Origin: Pseudomonas sp. GL-B-19 | Lineage (GTDB): Bacteria > Pseudomonadota > Gammaproteobacteria > Pseudomonadales > Pseudomonadaceae | Direction of reading: 5' to 3' | Assembly: GCF_019956415.1 (NCBI RefSeq) | Contig: NZ_JAHBDK010000024.1 | Coordinates: forward strand, 35,681-99,680 | DNA length: 64,000 nt | Shown here: positions 1 through 11,392 of the stretch, piece after piece | Layout: every line of letters begins with the position of its first letter | Numbering within the stretch: position 1 is the first letter of the stretch | Position numbers and translations under genes: made by a program | Notes under the pieces: model-generated | Told to the model about the DNA's origin: nothing | The model's database searches: none | The model's input: the letters and a program-made list of their open reading frames with translations, nothing else

Positions 1-1228
1 AGACGGCAATGTGAGCCCTCAGATAGACACCAACACTCGGGGCTTGGCGCGCGCTACCGGCGACCGTCTAAACCTGGCACCAGCCGTCAGCCTGCCGCTG
101 GACTGGACTTATGGTTTCCTGAAGCCGACGCTCAAGTACCAATACACCCAGTACCAACTGGACTTGGACAGTAGCGGCAAATCCGATATTGCCAAACAGT
201 CCGCAGAACAGGACAAACTCCTCGGCACCTTTGACAGTAACCAGAACCGTGGTGTGCCAATCGCCAGCATCGACAGCGGCCTGTATTTCGATCGCAAAAC
301 CCAATGGTTCGGCAAGAACTATCGCCAGACCCTTGAGCCGCGCCTGTACTACCTCTATGTGCCAGAGGTAGACCAGGAAGACATTCCTGTTTTCGACACC
401 AGCGAATACACCTTCAGCTATGCATCGCTGTTCCGTGACAACCGTTTCTCCGGCTCCGACCGTGTCGGCGACGAGAACAAACTGTCGCTGGGCATCACCA
501 ACCGCTGGATCGAAGACGACGGCTTTGAACGTCAACGCATCAGCGTAGGCCAGGCCTTGTTCTTCAAGGACCGCAAAGTACAGATGCCAGGCGTCTCAGA
601 TACCCGTGCCGATTCTACAGCCAACGTTTCGCCGTACGCCCTGGAATACGAATACCGCTGGAACCGCGACTGGCGCACCACGGCCGACTACAACTGGGAC
701 CCGGACACCCGCAGCCCTCGCTCGGGTAGCGCGATGTTCCACTACCAGCCTGAAGACAACCCGAACAAGATCATCAACGCCGGCTATCGCTATCGCAACG
801 ATCAGGTGCTGTATAACCAGAACACCGGTCAATGGCAGTTCGGCGGTGACTATGGCGTTGAGGGCCAGCCTGGTTTCGTGAAGGACTACTACAAGATCGT
901 GCAGCACGACTTCTCGGTGATGTGGCCGATCGTGCCTCAGTGGAACGCCATCAGCCGCTGGCAGTATGACTACAACCAAAACCGTACCCTGGAAGCCTTC
1001 GGTGGTTTCGAGTACGACAATTGCTGCTGGAAACTGCGCTTGATAAACCGCTACTTCGTTGATTACGACGAGTTCAGCCAAAATGCTCCACAAAACGAAA
1101 AGGGCGACCACGGCGTCTTCCTCCAAATTGTTCTGAAGGGACTCGGCGGCCTCACCGGCGCCAAAGTAGAGAGCTTCCTCGACAAAGGCATCCAAGGTTA
1201 TCGTGAACGTGAAGACCAAGCTTTCTGA
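1..1228 (+). CDS. lptD: LPS-assembly protein LptD, C-terminal part
   Basis: Outer-membrane beta-barrel that inserts lipopolysaccharide into the outer leaflet as a complex with LptE. The frame is open from the window edge (5' end missing) and about 408 residues remain. They are rich in aromatic and acidic strands typical of the LptD barrel (for example [22 protein letters not shown]), with a conserved Cys pair (DNCCWKLRL) of the type involved in the LptD disulphides. It overlaps the start of surA, its periplasmic folding chaperone, by 26 bp. The order lptD-surA-pdxA-rsmA-apaG-apaH is the classic gammaproteobacterial arrangement. Only the missing N-terminus limits the call. Confidence 0.95.
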   Translation, partial: DGNVSPQIDTNTRGLARATGDRLNLAPAVSLPLDWTYGFLKPTLKYQYTQYQLDLDSSGKSDIAKQSAEQDKLLGTFDSNQNRGVPIASIDSGLYFDRKTQWFGKNYRQTLEPRLYYLYVPEVDQEDIPVFDTSEYTFSYASLFRDNRFSGSDRVGDENKLSLGITNRWIEDDGFERQRISVGQALFFKDRKVQMPGVSDTRADSTANVSPYALEYEYRWNRDWRTTADYNWDPDTRSPRSGSAMFHYQPEDNPNKIINAGYRYRNDQVLYNQNTGQWQFGGDYGVEGQPGFVKDYYKIVQHDFSVMWPIVPQWNAISRWQYDYNQNRTLEAFGGFEYDNCCWKLRLINRYFVDYDEFSQNAPQNEKGDHGVFLQIVLKGLGGLTGAKVESFLDKGIQGYREREDQAF

Positions 1229-2525
1229 TTGTCTGCGCCCGCTACTGCTGGGCGCGCTGTTTCTAGGTACCGCGGCCAACGCCGCCGTACAGTCCATCGA
1301 CAAAGTGGTGGCCATCGTCGACAACGACGTAGTCATGCAGAGCCAACTGGACCATCGCGTTCGTGAAGTTCAGCAAACCATTGCCAAGCGTGGCACTGCT
1401 GTGCCGCCAGCCAGCGTGCTGGAGCAGCAGGTGCTTGAGCGTTTGATCGTCGAAAACCTGCAATTGCAGATCGGCGAACGTTCGGGCATCCGCATTACCG
1501 ATGAAGAACTGAACCAGGCGGTGGGCACCATTGCCCAGCGCAACAACATGACCGTGGATCAATTCCGCGCCGCGCTGGCTCACGACGGCCTGTCTTACGA
1601 CGACGCCCGTGAACAGATTCGCCGTGAAATGGTCATCAGCCGCGTGCGTCAGCGCCGCGTGGCCGAGCGCATCCAGGTGTCCGAACAGGAAGTTAAGAAC
1701 TTCCTCGCCTCCGACCTTGGCAAGATGCAATTGTCCGAAGAGTTCCGTTTGGCCAACATCCTGATTCCTACGCCGGAAAGCGCCAACTCCGACGCGATTC
1801 AGAATGCTGCCAAGCAGGCCGACGCGGTTTACCAGCAGCTCAAGCAAGGTGCTGATTTCGGTCAGTTGGCCATCGCCAAGTCTGCCAGTGAAACTGCACT
1901 GGAAGGCGGCGACATGGGCTGGCGTAAAGCCGCCCAATTGCCACCTCCGTTCGATCGCATGCTGAGCTCCATGTCCGTTGGCGAAGTCACCCAACCCATG
2001 CGCACACCCGGCGGCTTCATCATCCTGAAGATCCTCGACAAGCGCGGCGGCCAGACCCAGGTGCGCGACGAAGTGCACGTGCGTCACATCCTGGTCAAAC
2101 CAAGCCCGATCCGCGACGAAGCTAAAACAAAGGCCTTGGCTGAATCGCTCTACGCTCGTATTGAATCAGGCGAAGACTTCAGCGAACTGGCCAAGAACTA
2201 CTCGGAAGACCCGGGTTCTGCCCTCAACGGCGGCGACCTGAACTGGATCGACCCGAACGCACTGGTACCGGAATTCCGCGAAGTGATGGCCAAGACCCCG
2301 CAGGGCAAGCTGTCCAAGCCGTTCCAGACTCAGTACGGCTGGCACGTTCTGGAAGTGCTTGGCCGTCGCGCCACCGACAGCACCGCCCAGGCTCGCGAGC
2401 AACAGGCAATGACCGTACTGCGTAACCGCAAATACGACGAAGAGCTGCAAACCTGGCTGCGTCAGATCCGTGACGAAGCGTACGTAGAAATCAAACTCCC
2501 TGGTGCAAGCCAGGCAGCGCAGTGA
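1203..2525 (+). CDS. surA: Periplasmic chaperone and peptidyl-prolyl isomerase SurA
   Basis: Folds and escorts outer-membrane proteins through the periplasm. The 440-aa product starts at a GTG inside the end of lptD and has a signal peptide (basic MNVKTK, hydrophobic core, cleavage near ANA-AVQ). A SurA N-domain follows (about residues 28-170), then two parvulin-type PPIase domains, recognisable at LANILIPTP (about 184) and VRHILVKPS (about 295, with the GGDLNW motif). Length agrees with the family (about 430). Translation appears coupled to lptD upstream and to pdxA downstream, where the GTGA stop/start overlaps by 4 bp. Confidence 0.96.
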   Translation: MNVKTKLSDCLRPLLLGALFLGTAANAAVQSIDKVVAIVDNDVVMQSQLDHRVREVQQTIAKRGTAVPPASVLEQQVLERLIVENLQLQIGERSGIRITDEELNQAVGTIAQRNNMTVDQFRAALAHDGLSYDDAREQIRREMVISRVRQRRVAERIQVSEQEVKNFLASDLGKMQLSEEFRLANILIPTPESANSDAIQNAAKQADAVYQQLKQGADFGQLAIAKSASETALEGGDMGWRKAAQLPPPFDRMLSSMSVGEVTQPMRTPGGFIILKILDKRGGQTQVRDEVHVRHILVKPSPIRDEAKTKALAESLYARIESGEDFSELAKNYSEDPGSALNGGDLNWIDPNALVPEFREVMAKTPQGKLSKPFQTQYGWHVLEVLGRRATDSTAQAREQQAMTVLRNRKYDEELQTWLRQIRDEAYVEIKLPGASQAAQ

Positions 2526-3511
2526 AACCCAAGCGTTTCGCGCTGACCCCCGGCGAACCGGCCGGCATAGGTCCTGACCTGTGCCTGCTGCTCGCCTCGC
2601 AAGCCCAGCCACACCCCCTGATTGCCATTACCAGCCGCGACCTGCTCCTTGAGCGGGCCGCGCAGCTGGGTGTGGTTGTCGACTTGTTGCCGGTAACCCC
2701 GGACAGTTGGCCGGATATTCCTGCTCCAGCTAACAGTTTGTATGTGTGGGATACACCGCTCAATGCGCCGGTCACCGCCGGCCAGCTGGACAAGGGCAAT
2801 GCCGCGTTTGTCCTGGAAACCCTGACCCGTGCGGGTCAAGGCTGCCTGGACGGGCATTTCGCCGGCATGATTACCGCCCCCGTGCACAAGGGTGTCATCA
2901 ACGAATCCGGTATTGCCTTCTCCGGGCACACCGAATTTCTCGCTGACCTGACCCATACCGCACAGGTGGTGATGATGCTGGCCACGCGTGGATTGCGCGT
3001 GGCGCTGGTCACCACTCACCTGCCCCTTCGCGAGATTGCCGATGCGATCACGCCGGAGCGCCTGGAGCGGGTCACACGAATTCTGTACGCCGATCTGCAA
3101 GAAAAATTCGGCATCGCCCAGCCACGCATCCTGGTCTGTGGACTCAACCCGCACGCCGGTGAAGGCGGACACCTGGGCCATGAAGAAATCGACATTATCG
3201 AACCTACATTAGAGCGCCTGCGCGGTGAAGGCATGGACCTTCGCGGCCCCCTGCCCGCCGACACTCTGTTTACCCCCAAATATCTGGAGCACTGCGACGC
3301 AGTGCTGGCGATGTACCACGACCAGGGCTTGCCCGTGCTGAAGTACAAAGGCTTCGGCGCGGCAGTCAACGTGACCCTCGGCTTGCCGATCATCCGCACT
3401 TCGGTCGACCACGGCACCGCCCTGGATCTGGCCGGCAGCGGTAAAATCGACACCGGCAGCCTGCAAGTCGCCCTGGAAACCGCCTACCAGATGGCCGAGA
3501 CCCGTTTATGA
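2522..3511 (+). CDS. pdxA: 4-hydroxythreonine-4-phosphate dehydrogenase PdxA
   Basis: NAD-dependent oxidation step of the DXP-dependent pyridoxal 5'-phosphate pathway; cytoplasmic. The 329-aa protein begins at GTG ([12 protein letters not shown] is the family N-terminus) and retains the metal-binding histidines in SGHTEFLAD and in the [16 protein letters not shown] segment near the end. Full length for the family. It overlaps surA by 4 bp and rsmA by 4 bp (ATGA), so it sits in a tightly coupled operon. Confidence 0.96.
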   Translation: MKPKRFALTPGEPAGIGPDLCLLLASQAQPHPLIAITSRDLLLERAAQLGVVVDLLPVTPDSWPDIPAPANSLYVWDTPLNAPVTAGQLDKGNAAFVLETLTRAGQGCLDGHFAGMITAPVHKGVINESGIAFSGHTEFLADLTHTAQVVMMLATRGLRVALVTTHLPLREIADAITPERLERVTRILYADLQEKFGIAQPRILVCGLNPHAGEGGHLGHEEIDIIEPTLERLRGEGMDLRGPLPADTLFTPKYLEHCDAVLAMYHDQGLPVLKYKGFGAAVNVTLGLPIIRTSVDHGTALDLAGSGKIDTGSLQVALETAYQMAETRL

Positions 3512-4326
3512 CCGAGCATTACCAACACAAGGCGCGCAAACGCTTTGGCCAGAACTTCCTGCACGATGCCGGCGTTATCGACCGTATCTTGCGCTCTATC
3601 CACGCCAAAGCCGAAGACCGCGTGCTGGAAATCGGCCCGGGCCAGGGTGCCCTGACTCAAGGCCTGCTCAATAGCGGCGCCCAGTTGGACGTGGTGGAAC
3701 TGGACAAGGACCTGGTCCCGATCCTCAATCAGCAGTTCGCCAGCAGGAGCAATTTCAGCCTGCATCAGGGCGATGCGCTGAAGTTCGACTTCACCAGCCT
3801 GAATGCCGCGCCGGGTAGCCTGCGTGTGGTCGGCAACTTGCCGTACAACATTTCCACGCCGCTGATTTTTCACCTGCTGCATAACGCCAGCCTGATCCGC
3901 GACATGCACTTCATGCTGCAAAAAGAAGTGGTCGAGCGCATGGCGGCAGGCCCGGGTGGCGGTGATTGGGGCCGTCTGTCGATCATGGTTCAGTACCATT
4001 GCCGGGTCGAGCATCTGTTCAACGTCGGCCCGGGTGCATTCAATCCGCCGCCGAAGGTTGATTCGGCCATCGTGCGCCTGGTGCCGCACGCGGTACTGCC
4101 ACATCCGGCCAAAGACCATAAATTGCTGGAGCGCGTCGTTCGCGAAGCCTTCAACCAGCGCCGCAAGACCCTGCGCAATACCCTCAAGTTGCTGCTGAGC
4201 AATGCCGAAATCGAAGCCGCCGGCGTCGATGGCAGCCTGCGCCCCGAGCAACTCGACCTGGCCGCCTTCGTGCGCCTGGCCGACAAGCTCAGCGAACAAG
4301 TCCTGAACCCGCCCGCCGCCGACTGA
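3508..4326 (+). CDS. rsmA: 16S rRNA dimethyladenosine transferase RsmA (KsgA)
   Basis: Dimethylates two adjacent adenosines in the 3' terminal helix of 16S rRNA during late 30S assembly. The 272-aa protein has GQNFLHD near the N-terminus, the SAM-binding motif [12 protein letters not shown] (about residues 36-47) and the catalytic NLPYNIS (about 110). The C-terminal helical domain ends with the [11 protein letters not shown] signature. Start ATG overlaps the pdxA stop by 4 bp. About 120 bp separate it from apaG. Confidence 0.96.
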   Translation: MTEHYQHKARKRFGQNFLHDAGVIDRILRSIHAKAEDRVLEIGPGQGALTQGLLNSGAQLDVVELDKDLVPILNQQFASRSNFSLHQGDALKFDFTSLNAAPGSLRVVGNLPYNISTPLIFHLLHNASLIRDMHFMLQKEVVERMAAGPGGGDWGRLSIMVQYHCRVEHLFNVGPGAFNPPPKVDSAIVRLVPHAVLPHPAKDHKLLERVVREAFNQRRKTLRNTLKLLLSNAEIEAAGVDGSLRPEQLDLAAFVRLADKLSEQVLNPPAAD

Positions 4327-4449
4327 CAGGTGACAAGCGTTATCGGGTAGGACGCCAGACGCGATGTCTGGTTTACTACCCGGTACTTGGCCTAGACTGA
4401 TCTCCATCAGCTGCGCCCCGCGTCCCGCTTCGTTTTTAAGGCCTCTTGC

Positions 4450-4830
4450 ATGTCCGATCCTCGTTATCAGGTCGACGTCAGCGTCGTCACCCGCTATCTG
4501 GCAGAACAATCGCAACCCGAGCAAAACCGCTTTGCCTTCGCTTACACCATTACCGTGCAAAACAATGGCGAGCTACCGGCCAAACTCTTGTCGCGGCACT
4601 GGGTGATCACCGACGGTGACGGGCATGTCGAGGAGGTTCGCGGAGCCGGCGTGGTTGGCCAGCAGCCGTTGATCGAAGTGGGTGAGAGTCACACCTATAG
4701 CAGCGGTACGGTCATGACCACCAAAGTCGGCACCATGCAGGGCACTTACCAGATGATTGCCGACGACGGTAAGCATTTCGACGCCATCATCGCTCCATTC
4801 CGCCTGGCGGTGCCCGGAGCCTTGCACTAA
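4450..4830 (+). CDS. apaG: ApaG domain protein
   Basis: Small (126 aa) fibronectin-III-like fold protein whose gene commonly sits between rsmA and apaH; its biochemical role is poorly defined (formerly called CorD). Recognisable motifs are [21 protein letters not shown] and the C-terminal [10 protein letters not shown] followed by an AP-rich end. Its stop codon overlaps the apaH start (TAATG), giving translational coupling. The 5' region (4327-4449) holds no other gene and may carry a local promoter. Confidence 0.93.
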   Translation: MSDPRYQVDVSVVTRYLAEQSQPEQNRFAFAYTITVQNNGELPAKLLSRHWVITDGDGHVEEVRGAGVVGQQPLIEVGESHTYSSGTVMTTKVGTMQGTYQMIADDGKHFDAIIAPFRLAVPGALH

Positions 4831-5711
4831 TGGCAACGTACGCCGTTGGCGACTTGCAAGGCTGTCTCGAGCCCCTGCAGTGCCTGCTCAAGCAAGTCGC
4901 TTTCGACCCGGCAAAGGATCGCCTCTGGCTGGTGGGCGACCTGGTCAACCGTGGCCCGCAGTCGCTGGCAACCTTGCGCTTTCTTTATGGCATCCGCGAA
5001 TCGCTGGTGTGCGTACTGGGCAACCACGACCTGCACTTGCTGGCCGCCGGGCGTAACATCGAACGCCTGAAAAAAAACGACACCCTGCGCGAGATTCTCG
5101 AAGCACCCGATCATGCGCAGCTGCTGGAGTGGTTGCGCCAGCAAAAGCTCATGCACTACGACGAACAGCGCGACATCGCTCTGGTACATGCCGGTATTCC
5201 ACCGCAGTGGTCACTGCGCAAAGCCCTGAAATGCGCCGCCGAAGTTGAAGAAGCCCTGCGCGACGACAACCGTATCGGCCCGTACCTCGACGGCATGTAC
5301 GGCAACGATCCGGTGAAATGGGACAACGACCTCAAGGGCGTGACCCGCCTGCGCGTCATCACCAACTATTTCACCCGCATGCGCTTTTGCACCAGCGAGG
5401 GCAAACTCGACCTCAAGAGCAAGGAAGGTGTCGGCACAGCGCTACCGGGCTATAAACCATGGTTCATGCACAAGGAGCGCAAGACCAAGGACCTGAAGAT
5501 CATCTTTGGCCATTGGGCAGCCCTCGAAGGCCAATGTGACGAACCGGGGATCTTCGCGCTCGACTCCGGTTGTGTCTGGGGTGGAGCGATGACCCTGATG
5601 AACGTCGACACCTTTGAGCGCCTGCATTGCCAATGCAACGATAAGGGCCACAGCGAACCCGCCGTCGCCCAAACCATTACCGAACAAACCCCAGCCAGCG
5701 CCCCGCGCTAG
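4830..5711 (+). CDS. apaH: Symmetrical diadenosine tetraphosphatase ApaH
   Basis: Hydrolyses Ap4A to two ADP (and removes NpnN RNA caps in relatives), so it tunes alarmone levels. The 293-aa protein carries the metallophosphatase signatures at its start (AVGDLQGC), [10 protein letters not shown] (about 37) and GNHDLHLL (about 67), with later catalytic His in VHAGIPPQW and FGHWAALEG. Length fits the family (about 280), with an extra 20-residue polar tail. Overlaps apaG by 1 bp. Confidence 0.96.
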   Translation: MATYAVGDLQGCLEPLQCLLKQVAFDPAKDRLWLVGDLVNRGPQSLATLRFLYGIRESLVCVLGNHDLHLLAAGRNIERLKKNDTLREILEAPDHAQLLEWLRQQKLMHYDEQRDIALVHAGIPPQWSLRKALKCAAEVEEALRDDNRIGPYLDGMYGNDPVKWDNDLKGVTRLRVITNYFTRMRFCTSEGKLDLKSKEGVGTALPGYKPWFMHKERKTKDLKIIFGHWAALEGQCDEPGIFALDSGCVWGGAMTLMNVDTFERLHCQCNDKGHSEPAVAQTITEQTPASAPR

Positions 5712-5744
5712 ACTGCGCTATCAGCCGAGCCACAGGAGCCCGCC

Positions 5745-6074
5745 ATGAGCGAATTCAAACGTATCCCCCCGGAACAGGCCCAGGCCCTGCGCGAACAAGG
5801 CGCAGTGGTGGTCGATGTCCGTGATCCTGCCACATTCGCCGCACTGCACATCAGCGGCTCGAAGCATCTGGACAACCATTCCCTGCATGCTTTTATTCAG
5901 GGCGCAGATCTGGACGCCCCGACTGTAGTGGTCTGCTACCACGGCAATTCCAGCCAGGGCGCCGCGGCTTACCTCATCAGTCAGGGTTTCTCCGATGTCT
6001 ACAGCATGGATGGCGGTTTTGAGCTGTGGCGCACGACTTATCCTGCGGAAACAGCGCAAGGCACCTCGGAATAA
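5745..6074 (+). CDS. glpE: Thiosulfate sulfurtransferase GlpE (single-domain rhodanese)
   Basis: Transfers sulfane sulfur from thiosulfate to cyanide or thioredoxin-like acceptors in the cytoplasm. The protein has 109 aa, the normal single-domain length. [10 protein letters not shown] and the active-site loop [13 protein letters not shown] (catalytic Cys about residue 64) are intact. It lies 33 bp after apaH with a good Shine-Dalgarno (CACAGGAG) and is probably the last gene of this operon; a hairpin follows at 6119-6141. Confidence 0.94.
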   Translation: MSEFKRIPPEQAQALREQGAVVVDVRDPATFAALHISGSKHLDNHSLHAFIQGADLDAPTVVVCYHGNSSQGAAAYLISQGFSDVYSMDGGFELWRTTYPAETAQGTSE

Positions 6075-6118
6075 TTTTTTTTGTAACGTGCAAGCCCCGC
6101 CCCCCGCGGGCTCGCGCG

Positions 6119-6141
6119 GTGGCAGACGAACGGTCTGCCAC
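6119..6141 (+). terminator. Hairpin after glpE
   Basis: Perfect 9-bp inverted repeat (GTGGCAGAC / GTCTGCCAC) with a 5-nt loop, 45 bp after the glpE stop. There is no strong U-run, so it could be a weak terminator or an mRNA 3' end stabiliser. The rest of 6142-6371 is the prkA leader; no gene is visible there. Confidence 0.4.
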
Positions 6142-6371
6142 AACTAATTACGTATCTCGCCTTTACCTCCTGAATTCCCAACTATCCTTAAGCGCAGGCC
6201 ATCCAAAACAGGGGAGAGCCGGTACACCGGCGCGCGGGTCATCGGGAGTAGCTTTCGGAGTGGTCAGCTCCGTTAGAGTTCTGGGGGGTAAACAGCGACC
6301 GCCTGTTCGGTTGCTGCCAGCATCGACTGAGTGATCCGGCGTCGGCTCCACGTATCGAGCGAGGTGACGTC

Positions 6372-8294
6372 ATGAGTATCTTTAGCCACTTCCAACAACG
6401 ATTCGAGTCCACACGCCAGGAAGAACTCTCGCTGCAAGAGTATCTTGAGCTGTGCAAACAGGACCGTAGCGCCTACGCCTCCGCCGCCGAGCGTCTATTG
6501 CTGGCCATCGGAGAACCAGAGCTGCTCGACACCTCGACCAACTCGAGACTGTCGCGAATCTTTTCCAACAAAGTGATCCGCCGCTATCCGGCCTTTGAAG
6601 ACTTCCACGGGATGGAAGAATGCATCGACCAGATCGTGTCGTATTTCCGCCATGCCGCTCAGGGCCTGGAAGAGAAGAAACAGATCCTCTATCTGCTCGG
6701 CCCCGTCGGTGGCGGTAAGTCATCCCTGGCCGAGAAACTGAAACAGCTGATCGAAAAAGTGCCCTTCTACGCGATCAAGGGCTCACCGGTATTCGAGTCG
6801 CCACTGGGTCTGTTCAACGCCACTGAAGATGGCGCGATCCTCGAAGAAGACTTCGGCATCCCGCGGCGCTACCTCAATACCATCATGTCGCCATGGGCCA
6901 CCAAGCGCTTGGCTGAATTCGGCGGCGACATCAGTCAGTTCCGGGTGGTGAAACTCTATCCGTCGATCCTCAATCAGATCGCCGTGGCCAAAACCGAGCC
7001 GGGAGACGAGAACAACCAGGACATCTCGGCGCTGGTGGGCAAGGTCGATATCCGCAAGTTGGAAGAATTCCCGCAAAACGACGCCGATGCCTACAGCTAC
7101 TCGGGCGCACTGTGCCGGTCCAACCAGGGCCTGATGGAGTTCGTCGAAATGTTCAAGGCGCCGATCAAGGTGCTGCACCCATTGCTGACGGCCACCCAGG
7201 AAGGCAACTACAACAGTACCGAAGGCCTTGGCGCGATTCCGTTTACCGGGATCCTGCTCGCCCACTCCAACGAGTCGGAGTGGCACACCTTCCGCAACAA
7301 CAAGAACAACGAAGCGTTCATCGACCGGATCTACATCGTCAAAGTGCCGTACTGCCTGCGGGTCAGCGACGAAGTGAAGATTTACGACAAGCTGCTGTTC
7401 AACAGCTCTCTGGCCAAGGCCCATTGCGCGCCCGACACCTTGAAGATGCTCGCCCAGTTCACCGTGCTCTCGCGCCTCAAGGAGCCGGAAAACTCGAACA
7501 TCTATTCCAAGATGCGCGTGTACGATGGTGAAAACCTCAAGGACACCGATCCGAAGGCCAAGTCGATTCAGGAATATCGCGACAACGCCGGTGTCGACGA
7601 AGGTATGAACGGCCTGTCTACCCGCTTCGCGTTCAAGATTCTGTCGAAGGTTTTCAACTTCGACCCGCACGAAATCGCCGCCAACCCGGTGCACTTGCTC
7701 TACGTGCTGGAACAACAGATCGAACAGGAACAGTTCCAGGCCGAAACCCGCGAACGCTACCTGCGATTCCTCAAGGAGTACCTGGCACCGCGCTACATCG
7801 AGTTCATCGGCAAGGAGATCCAGACCGCTTACCTCGAGTCGTACAGCGAGTACGGCCAGAACATCTTCGATCGCTACGTGCTGTACGCCGACTTCTGGAT
7901 CCAGGACCAGGAATACCGCGATCCGGAAACCGGCGAAATCCTCAACCGCGTAGCCCTGAACGAAGAACTGGAGAAAATCGAAAAACCGGCCGGCATCAGC
8001 AATCCGAAGGATTTCCGCAACGAAATCGTCAACTTCGTACTGCGCGCCCGGGCCAACAACAACGGCAAAAACCCGACCTGGCTCAGCTACGAAAAACTGC
8101 GGGTGGTCATCGAGAAGAAAATGTTCTCCAACACCGAGGACCTGCTGCCGGTCATCAGCTTCAACGCCAAGGCCAGCAAAGAGGACCAGCAGAAGCACAA
8201 CGACTTCGTCACACGGATGGTCGAGCGCGGTTACACCGACAAACAGGTACGACTGCTGTCCGAGTGGTATCTGCGGGTCAGAAAATCACAATAA
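6372..8294 (+). CDS. prkA: PrkA family AAA+ serine protein kinase (YeaG)
   Basis: 640-aa cytoplasmic kinase with an N-terminal AAA-type domain (Walker A in LLGPVGGGKSS, about residue 108-118) and a C-terminal PrkA kinase-like domain. In enterobacteria the yeaG-yeaH pair is induced by stationary phase and nitrogen starvation. Here it heads the conserved trio prkA-yeaH-ycgB. A long leader of nearly 300 bp precedes it. The chosen ATG has GAGGTGA about 5 nt upstream. Full length compared with relatives (about 640). Confidence 0.95.
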   Translation: MSIFSHFQQRFESTRQEELSLQEYLELCKQDRSAYASAAERLLLAIGEPELLDTSTNSRLSRIFSNKVIRRYPAFEDFHGMEECIDQIVSYFRHAAQGLEEKKQILYLLGPVGGGKSSLAEKLKQLIEKVPFYAIKGSPVFESPLGLFNATEDGAILEEDFGIPRRYLNTIMSPWATKRLAEFGGDISQFRVVKLYPSILNQIAVAKTEPGDENNQDISALVGKVDIRKLEEFPQNDADAYSYSGALCRSNQGLMEFVEMFKAPIKVLHPLLTATQEGNYNSTEGLGAIPFTGILLAHSNESEWHTFRNNKNNEAFIDRIYIVKVPYCLRVSDEVKIYDKLLFNSSLAKAHCAPDTLKMLAQFTVLSRLKEPENSNIYSKMRVYDGENLKDTDPKAKSIQEYRDNAGVDEGMNGLSTRFAFKILSKVFNFDPHEIAANPVHLLYVLEQQIEQEQFQAETRERYLRFLKEYLAPRYIEFIGKEIQTAYLESYSEYGQNIFDRYVLYADFWIQDQEYRDPETGEILNRVALNEELEKIEKPAGISNPKDFRNEIVNFVLRARANNNGKNPTWLSYEKLRVVIEKKMFSNTEDLLPVISFNAKASKEDQQKHNDFVTRMVERGYTDKQVRLLSEWYLRVRKSQ

Positions 8295-8498
8295 CCCGCT
8301 GCCGGCCAGACCGGTTGTCGTCAGCCAGAGGCCTGTGTACGCATTTTCTGTTACACAAGCCTCTGGAAGGTGTTCGAAAGTCGGTAGCGAGTTCAAGCAG
8401 CATCCACAGCGCTTGGGGGAGCGTCGCATATCCCTTGGCCCTCGGTTCGATGCTGCATCACCGCTCGCCCCTTTCAGGACAGCTTCTAAGGAGCAGTC

Positions 8499-9770
8499 AT
8501 GAGCTATGTGATCGACCGACGTCTCAATGGCAAGAACAAGAGCACGGTGAACCGTCAGCGGTTTCTGCGGCGTTACCGTGACCACATCAAAAAGGCTGTC
8601 GAAGAGGCGGTCAGCCGGCGCTCCATTACCGATATGGAACACGGTGAACAGATCAGCATTCCCGGTCGGGACATCGACGAACCGGTGCTTCATCATGGTC
8701 GCGGCGGCAAACAAACCGTCGTGCACCCCGGCAACAAGGAATTCACCAGCGGCGAGCACATTGCCCGTCCGCCCGGAGGTGGCGGCGGCAGAGGCCCCGG
8801 CAAGGCGGGCAACTCGGGTGAAGGGATGGATGAGTTCGTCTTCCAGATCACCCAGGAGGAATTCCTCGAGTTCATGTTCGAAGACCTCGAACTGCCGAAC
8901 CTGGTCAAACGCAACCTGACCGGCACCGACACGTTCAAAACGGTGCGCGCAGGCATCAGCAACGAAGGCAACCCGTCGCGCATCAACATCATCCGTACCT
9001 TGCGCTCGGCCCATGCACGACGCATTGCCCTGTCCGGCAGCAGTCGGACAAAACTGCGTGAAGCCAAAGAAGAACTTCTGCGACTCAAGCAGGAAGAGCC
9101 GGATAACTTCGGCGATATTCAGAAAATCGAAGCAGAAATCGAAAAGCTCAGTGCGCGCATTCATCGCATCCCGTTCCTCGACACGTTCGACCTCAAGTAC
9201 AACTTGCTCATCAAGCAGCCCAATCCCAGCTCCAAGGCGGTGATGTTCTGCCTGATGGACGTATCCGGCTCCATGACGCAGGCGACCAAGGACATCGCCA
9301 AGCGTTTCTTCATCCTGCTTTACCTGTTTCTCAAGCGTAACTACGAGAAGATCGACGTCGTGTTCATCCGCCACCACACCAGCGCGCGGGAAGTGGATGA
9401 AGAAGAGTTCTTCTACTCACGCGAAACCGGCGGCACCATTGTGTCCAGCGCCTTGAAACTGATGCAGGAGATCATGGCCGAGCGCTATCCGAGCAACGAG
9501 TGGAACATCTATGCCGCCCAAGCGTCCGACGGCGATAACTGGAACGACGACTCGCCGATTTGCCGCGACATTCTGATCAACCAGATCATGCCGTTCGTGC
9601 AGTACTACACTTACGTTGAGATCACCCCGCGCGAACATCAGGCCCTGTGGTTCGAATACGAACGCATCGCCGAAGCCTTCTCTGACACTTTTGCCCAGCA
9701 GCAACTGGTCTCGGCCGGGGATATTTACCCGGTCTTCCGTGAACTCTTCCAGCGCAGGTTAGTGACATGA
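8499..9770 (+). CDS. yeaH: YeaH/YhbH family protein (DUF444)
   Basis: 423-aa soluble protein with a VWA-like C-terminal half. [15 protein letters not shown] (about residues 250-264) is a metal-ion-dependent adhesion-site DxSxS motif. The N-terminal part is charged, with a Gly-rich segment ([13 protein letters not shown], about 93-105). Works with PrkA and SpoVR-like proteins in a conserved stress module whose mechanism is not fully known. Start ATG is preceded by AAGGAG. Its end overlaps the next gene by 4 bp (ATGA). Confidence 0.93.
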   Translation: MSYVIDRRLNGKNKSTVNRQRFLRRYRDHIKKAVEEAVSRRSITDMEHGEQISIPGRDIDEPVLHHGRGGKQTVVHPGNKEFTSGEHIARPPGGGGGRGPGKAGNSGEGMDEFVFQITQEEFLEFMFEDLELPNLVKRNLTGTDTFKTVRAGISNEGNPSRINIIRTLRSAHARRIALSGSSRTKLREAKEELLRLKQEEPDNFGDIQKIEAEIEKLSARIHRIPFLDTFDLKYNLLIKQPNPSSKAVMFCLMDVSGSMTQATKDIAKRFFILLYLFLKRNYEKIDVVFIRHHTSAREVDEEEFFYSRETGGTIVSSALKLMQEIMAERYPSNEWNIYAAQASDGDNWNDDSPICRDILINQIMPFVQYYTYVEITPREHQALWFEYERIAEAFSDTFAQQQLVSAGDIYPVFRELFQRRLVT

Positions 9771-11329
9771 CCGCCAAAGAGCAGAAGCGCCAACCCATTT
9801 CCACTGGCTCCGAATGGACGTTCGAGCTGATCCAGGCCTACGACAAAGAAATCAGTCGCCTGGCGGCTCGTTACGCACTCGATACGTACCCCAACCAGAT
9901 CGAAGTGATCACCGCCGAACAGATGATGGACGCCTATGCCTCCGTCGGCATGCCGCTGGGTTATCACCATTGGTCCTATGGCAAACACTTCCTCAGCACT
10001 GAAAAATCCTACAGCCGTGGGCAGATGGGGCTGGCCTACGAGATCGTGATCAACTCGGACCCGTGCATCGCTTATCTGATGGAAGAGAACACCATCTGCA
10101 TGCAGGCGCTGGTTGTGGCGCATGCCTGCTATGGACACAACAGTTTTTTCAAAGGCAATTACCTGTTCCGCACCTGGACCGACGCCAGTTCAATCATTGA
10201 TTACCTGGTGTTCGCCAAGCAGTACATCATGCAGTGCGAGGAACGCCATGGCATTGATGCGGTAGAAGACTTGCTCGATTCCTGCCACGCGCTGATGAAC
10301 TACGGCGTCGACCGCTACAAACGCCCCTACCCGATTTCCGCTGAAGAAGAACGGCGCCGGCAAAAGGACCGGGAAGAGCATTTGCAGAAACAGATCAACG
10401 ATCTGTGGCGCACCATTCCAAAAGGTGCAGACAAATACAGCGACAAGGACAATGCGCGCTTCCCCGCCGAACCTCAGGAAAACATCCTGTACTTCATCGA
10501 AAAACACGCACCACTACTGGAGCCCTGGCAGCGTGAAGTCGTGCGGATCGTGCGCAAGATTGCTCAATATTTTTATCCACAACGCCAGACCCAAGTGATG
10601 AACGAAGGCTGGGCCACGTTCTGGCATTACACATTGATGAATGACCTTTACGACGAAGGCCTGGTCACCGACGGCTTCATGATTGAGTTCCTGACGTCCC
10701 ACACCAGCGTGGTCTTTCAACCGGGCTTCGACAGCCCTTACTACAGTGGAATCAACCCTTACACCCTCGGGTTTGCCATGTACCGGGACATCCGGCGCAT
10801 GTGCGAAGAACCCACCGAGGAAGATCGCCGCTGGTTCCCGGAAATCGCCGGCACCGACTGGCTGTCGGCAATCAAGTTCGCCATGAGCAGCTTCAAGGAT
10901 GAGAGCTTCATCCTGCAGTACCTGTCACCGAAAGTGATCCGCGACCTGAAGTTGTTCAGTATTCTCGATGACGACCAAAAGGACGACCTGCTGGTGCCAG
11001 CGATCCATGATGAAGATGGCTATCGCATCATCCGTGAAACCCTCGCAGCGCAATACAACCTGGGCAATCGCGAGCCTAACGTGCAGATTTACAGCATTGA
11101 CCGGCGTGGCGACCGCTCCCTGACCCTGCGGCACCAGCAACATGATCGCAAGCCGCTGGGCGAGTCCACCGAGGAAGTACTCAAGCACCTGCACCGTCTG
11201 TGGGGTTTCGATATTCACCTGGAAACCCTGCAAGGGGATCAGGTGATGAAAATCCATCATGTGCCACCCAGAAATGAGCACAGCGAAGGAGAGTATGGGC
11301 GGCTGGACCTGGCCGTCATTCATCTTTGA
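9767..11329 (+). CDS. ycgB: SpoVR family protein (YcgB)
   Basis: 520-aa SpoVR homologue; the Bacillus protein acts in spore cortex formation, while in Pseudomonas it belongs to the prkA-yeaH stress module. Visible family features are [10 protein letters not shown] (about 124), [20 protein letters not shown] (about 280, histidine-rich core) and [14 protein letters not shown]. Translationally coupled to yeaH by an ATGA overlap. The molecular function is not established. Confidence 0.93.
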   Translation: MTAKEQKRQPISTGSEWTFELIQAYDKEISRLAARYALDTYPNQIEVITAEQMMDAYASVGMPLGYHHWSYGKHFLSTEKSYSRGQMGLAYEIVINSDPCIAYLMEENTICMQALVVAHACYGHNSFFKGNYLFRTWTDASSIIDYLVFAKQYIMQCEERHGIDAVEDLLDSCHALMNYGVDRYKRPYPISAEEERRRQKDREEHLQKQINDLWRTIPKGADKYSDKDNARFPAEPQENILYFIEKHAPLLEPWQREVVRIVRKIAQYFYPQRQTQVMNEGWATFWHYTLMNDLYDEGLVTDGFMIEFLTSHTSVVFQPGFDSPYYSGINPYTLGFAMYRDIRRMCEEPTEEDRRWFPEIAGTDWLSAIKFAMSSFKDESFILQYLSPKVIRDLKLFSILDDDQKDDLLVPAIHDEDGYRIIRETLAAQYNLGNREPNVQIYSIDRRGDRSLTLRHQQHDRKPLGESTEEVLKHLHRLWGFDIHLETLQGDQVMKIHHVPPRNEHSEGEYGRLDLAVIHL

Positions 11330-11392
11330 GCGAGTCAGGACCTCCGAAAGTTCGACGCAACGGTTATTCTGTCGAGCTAACGGAGGTTTTTT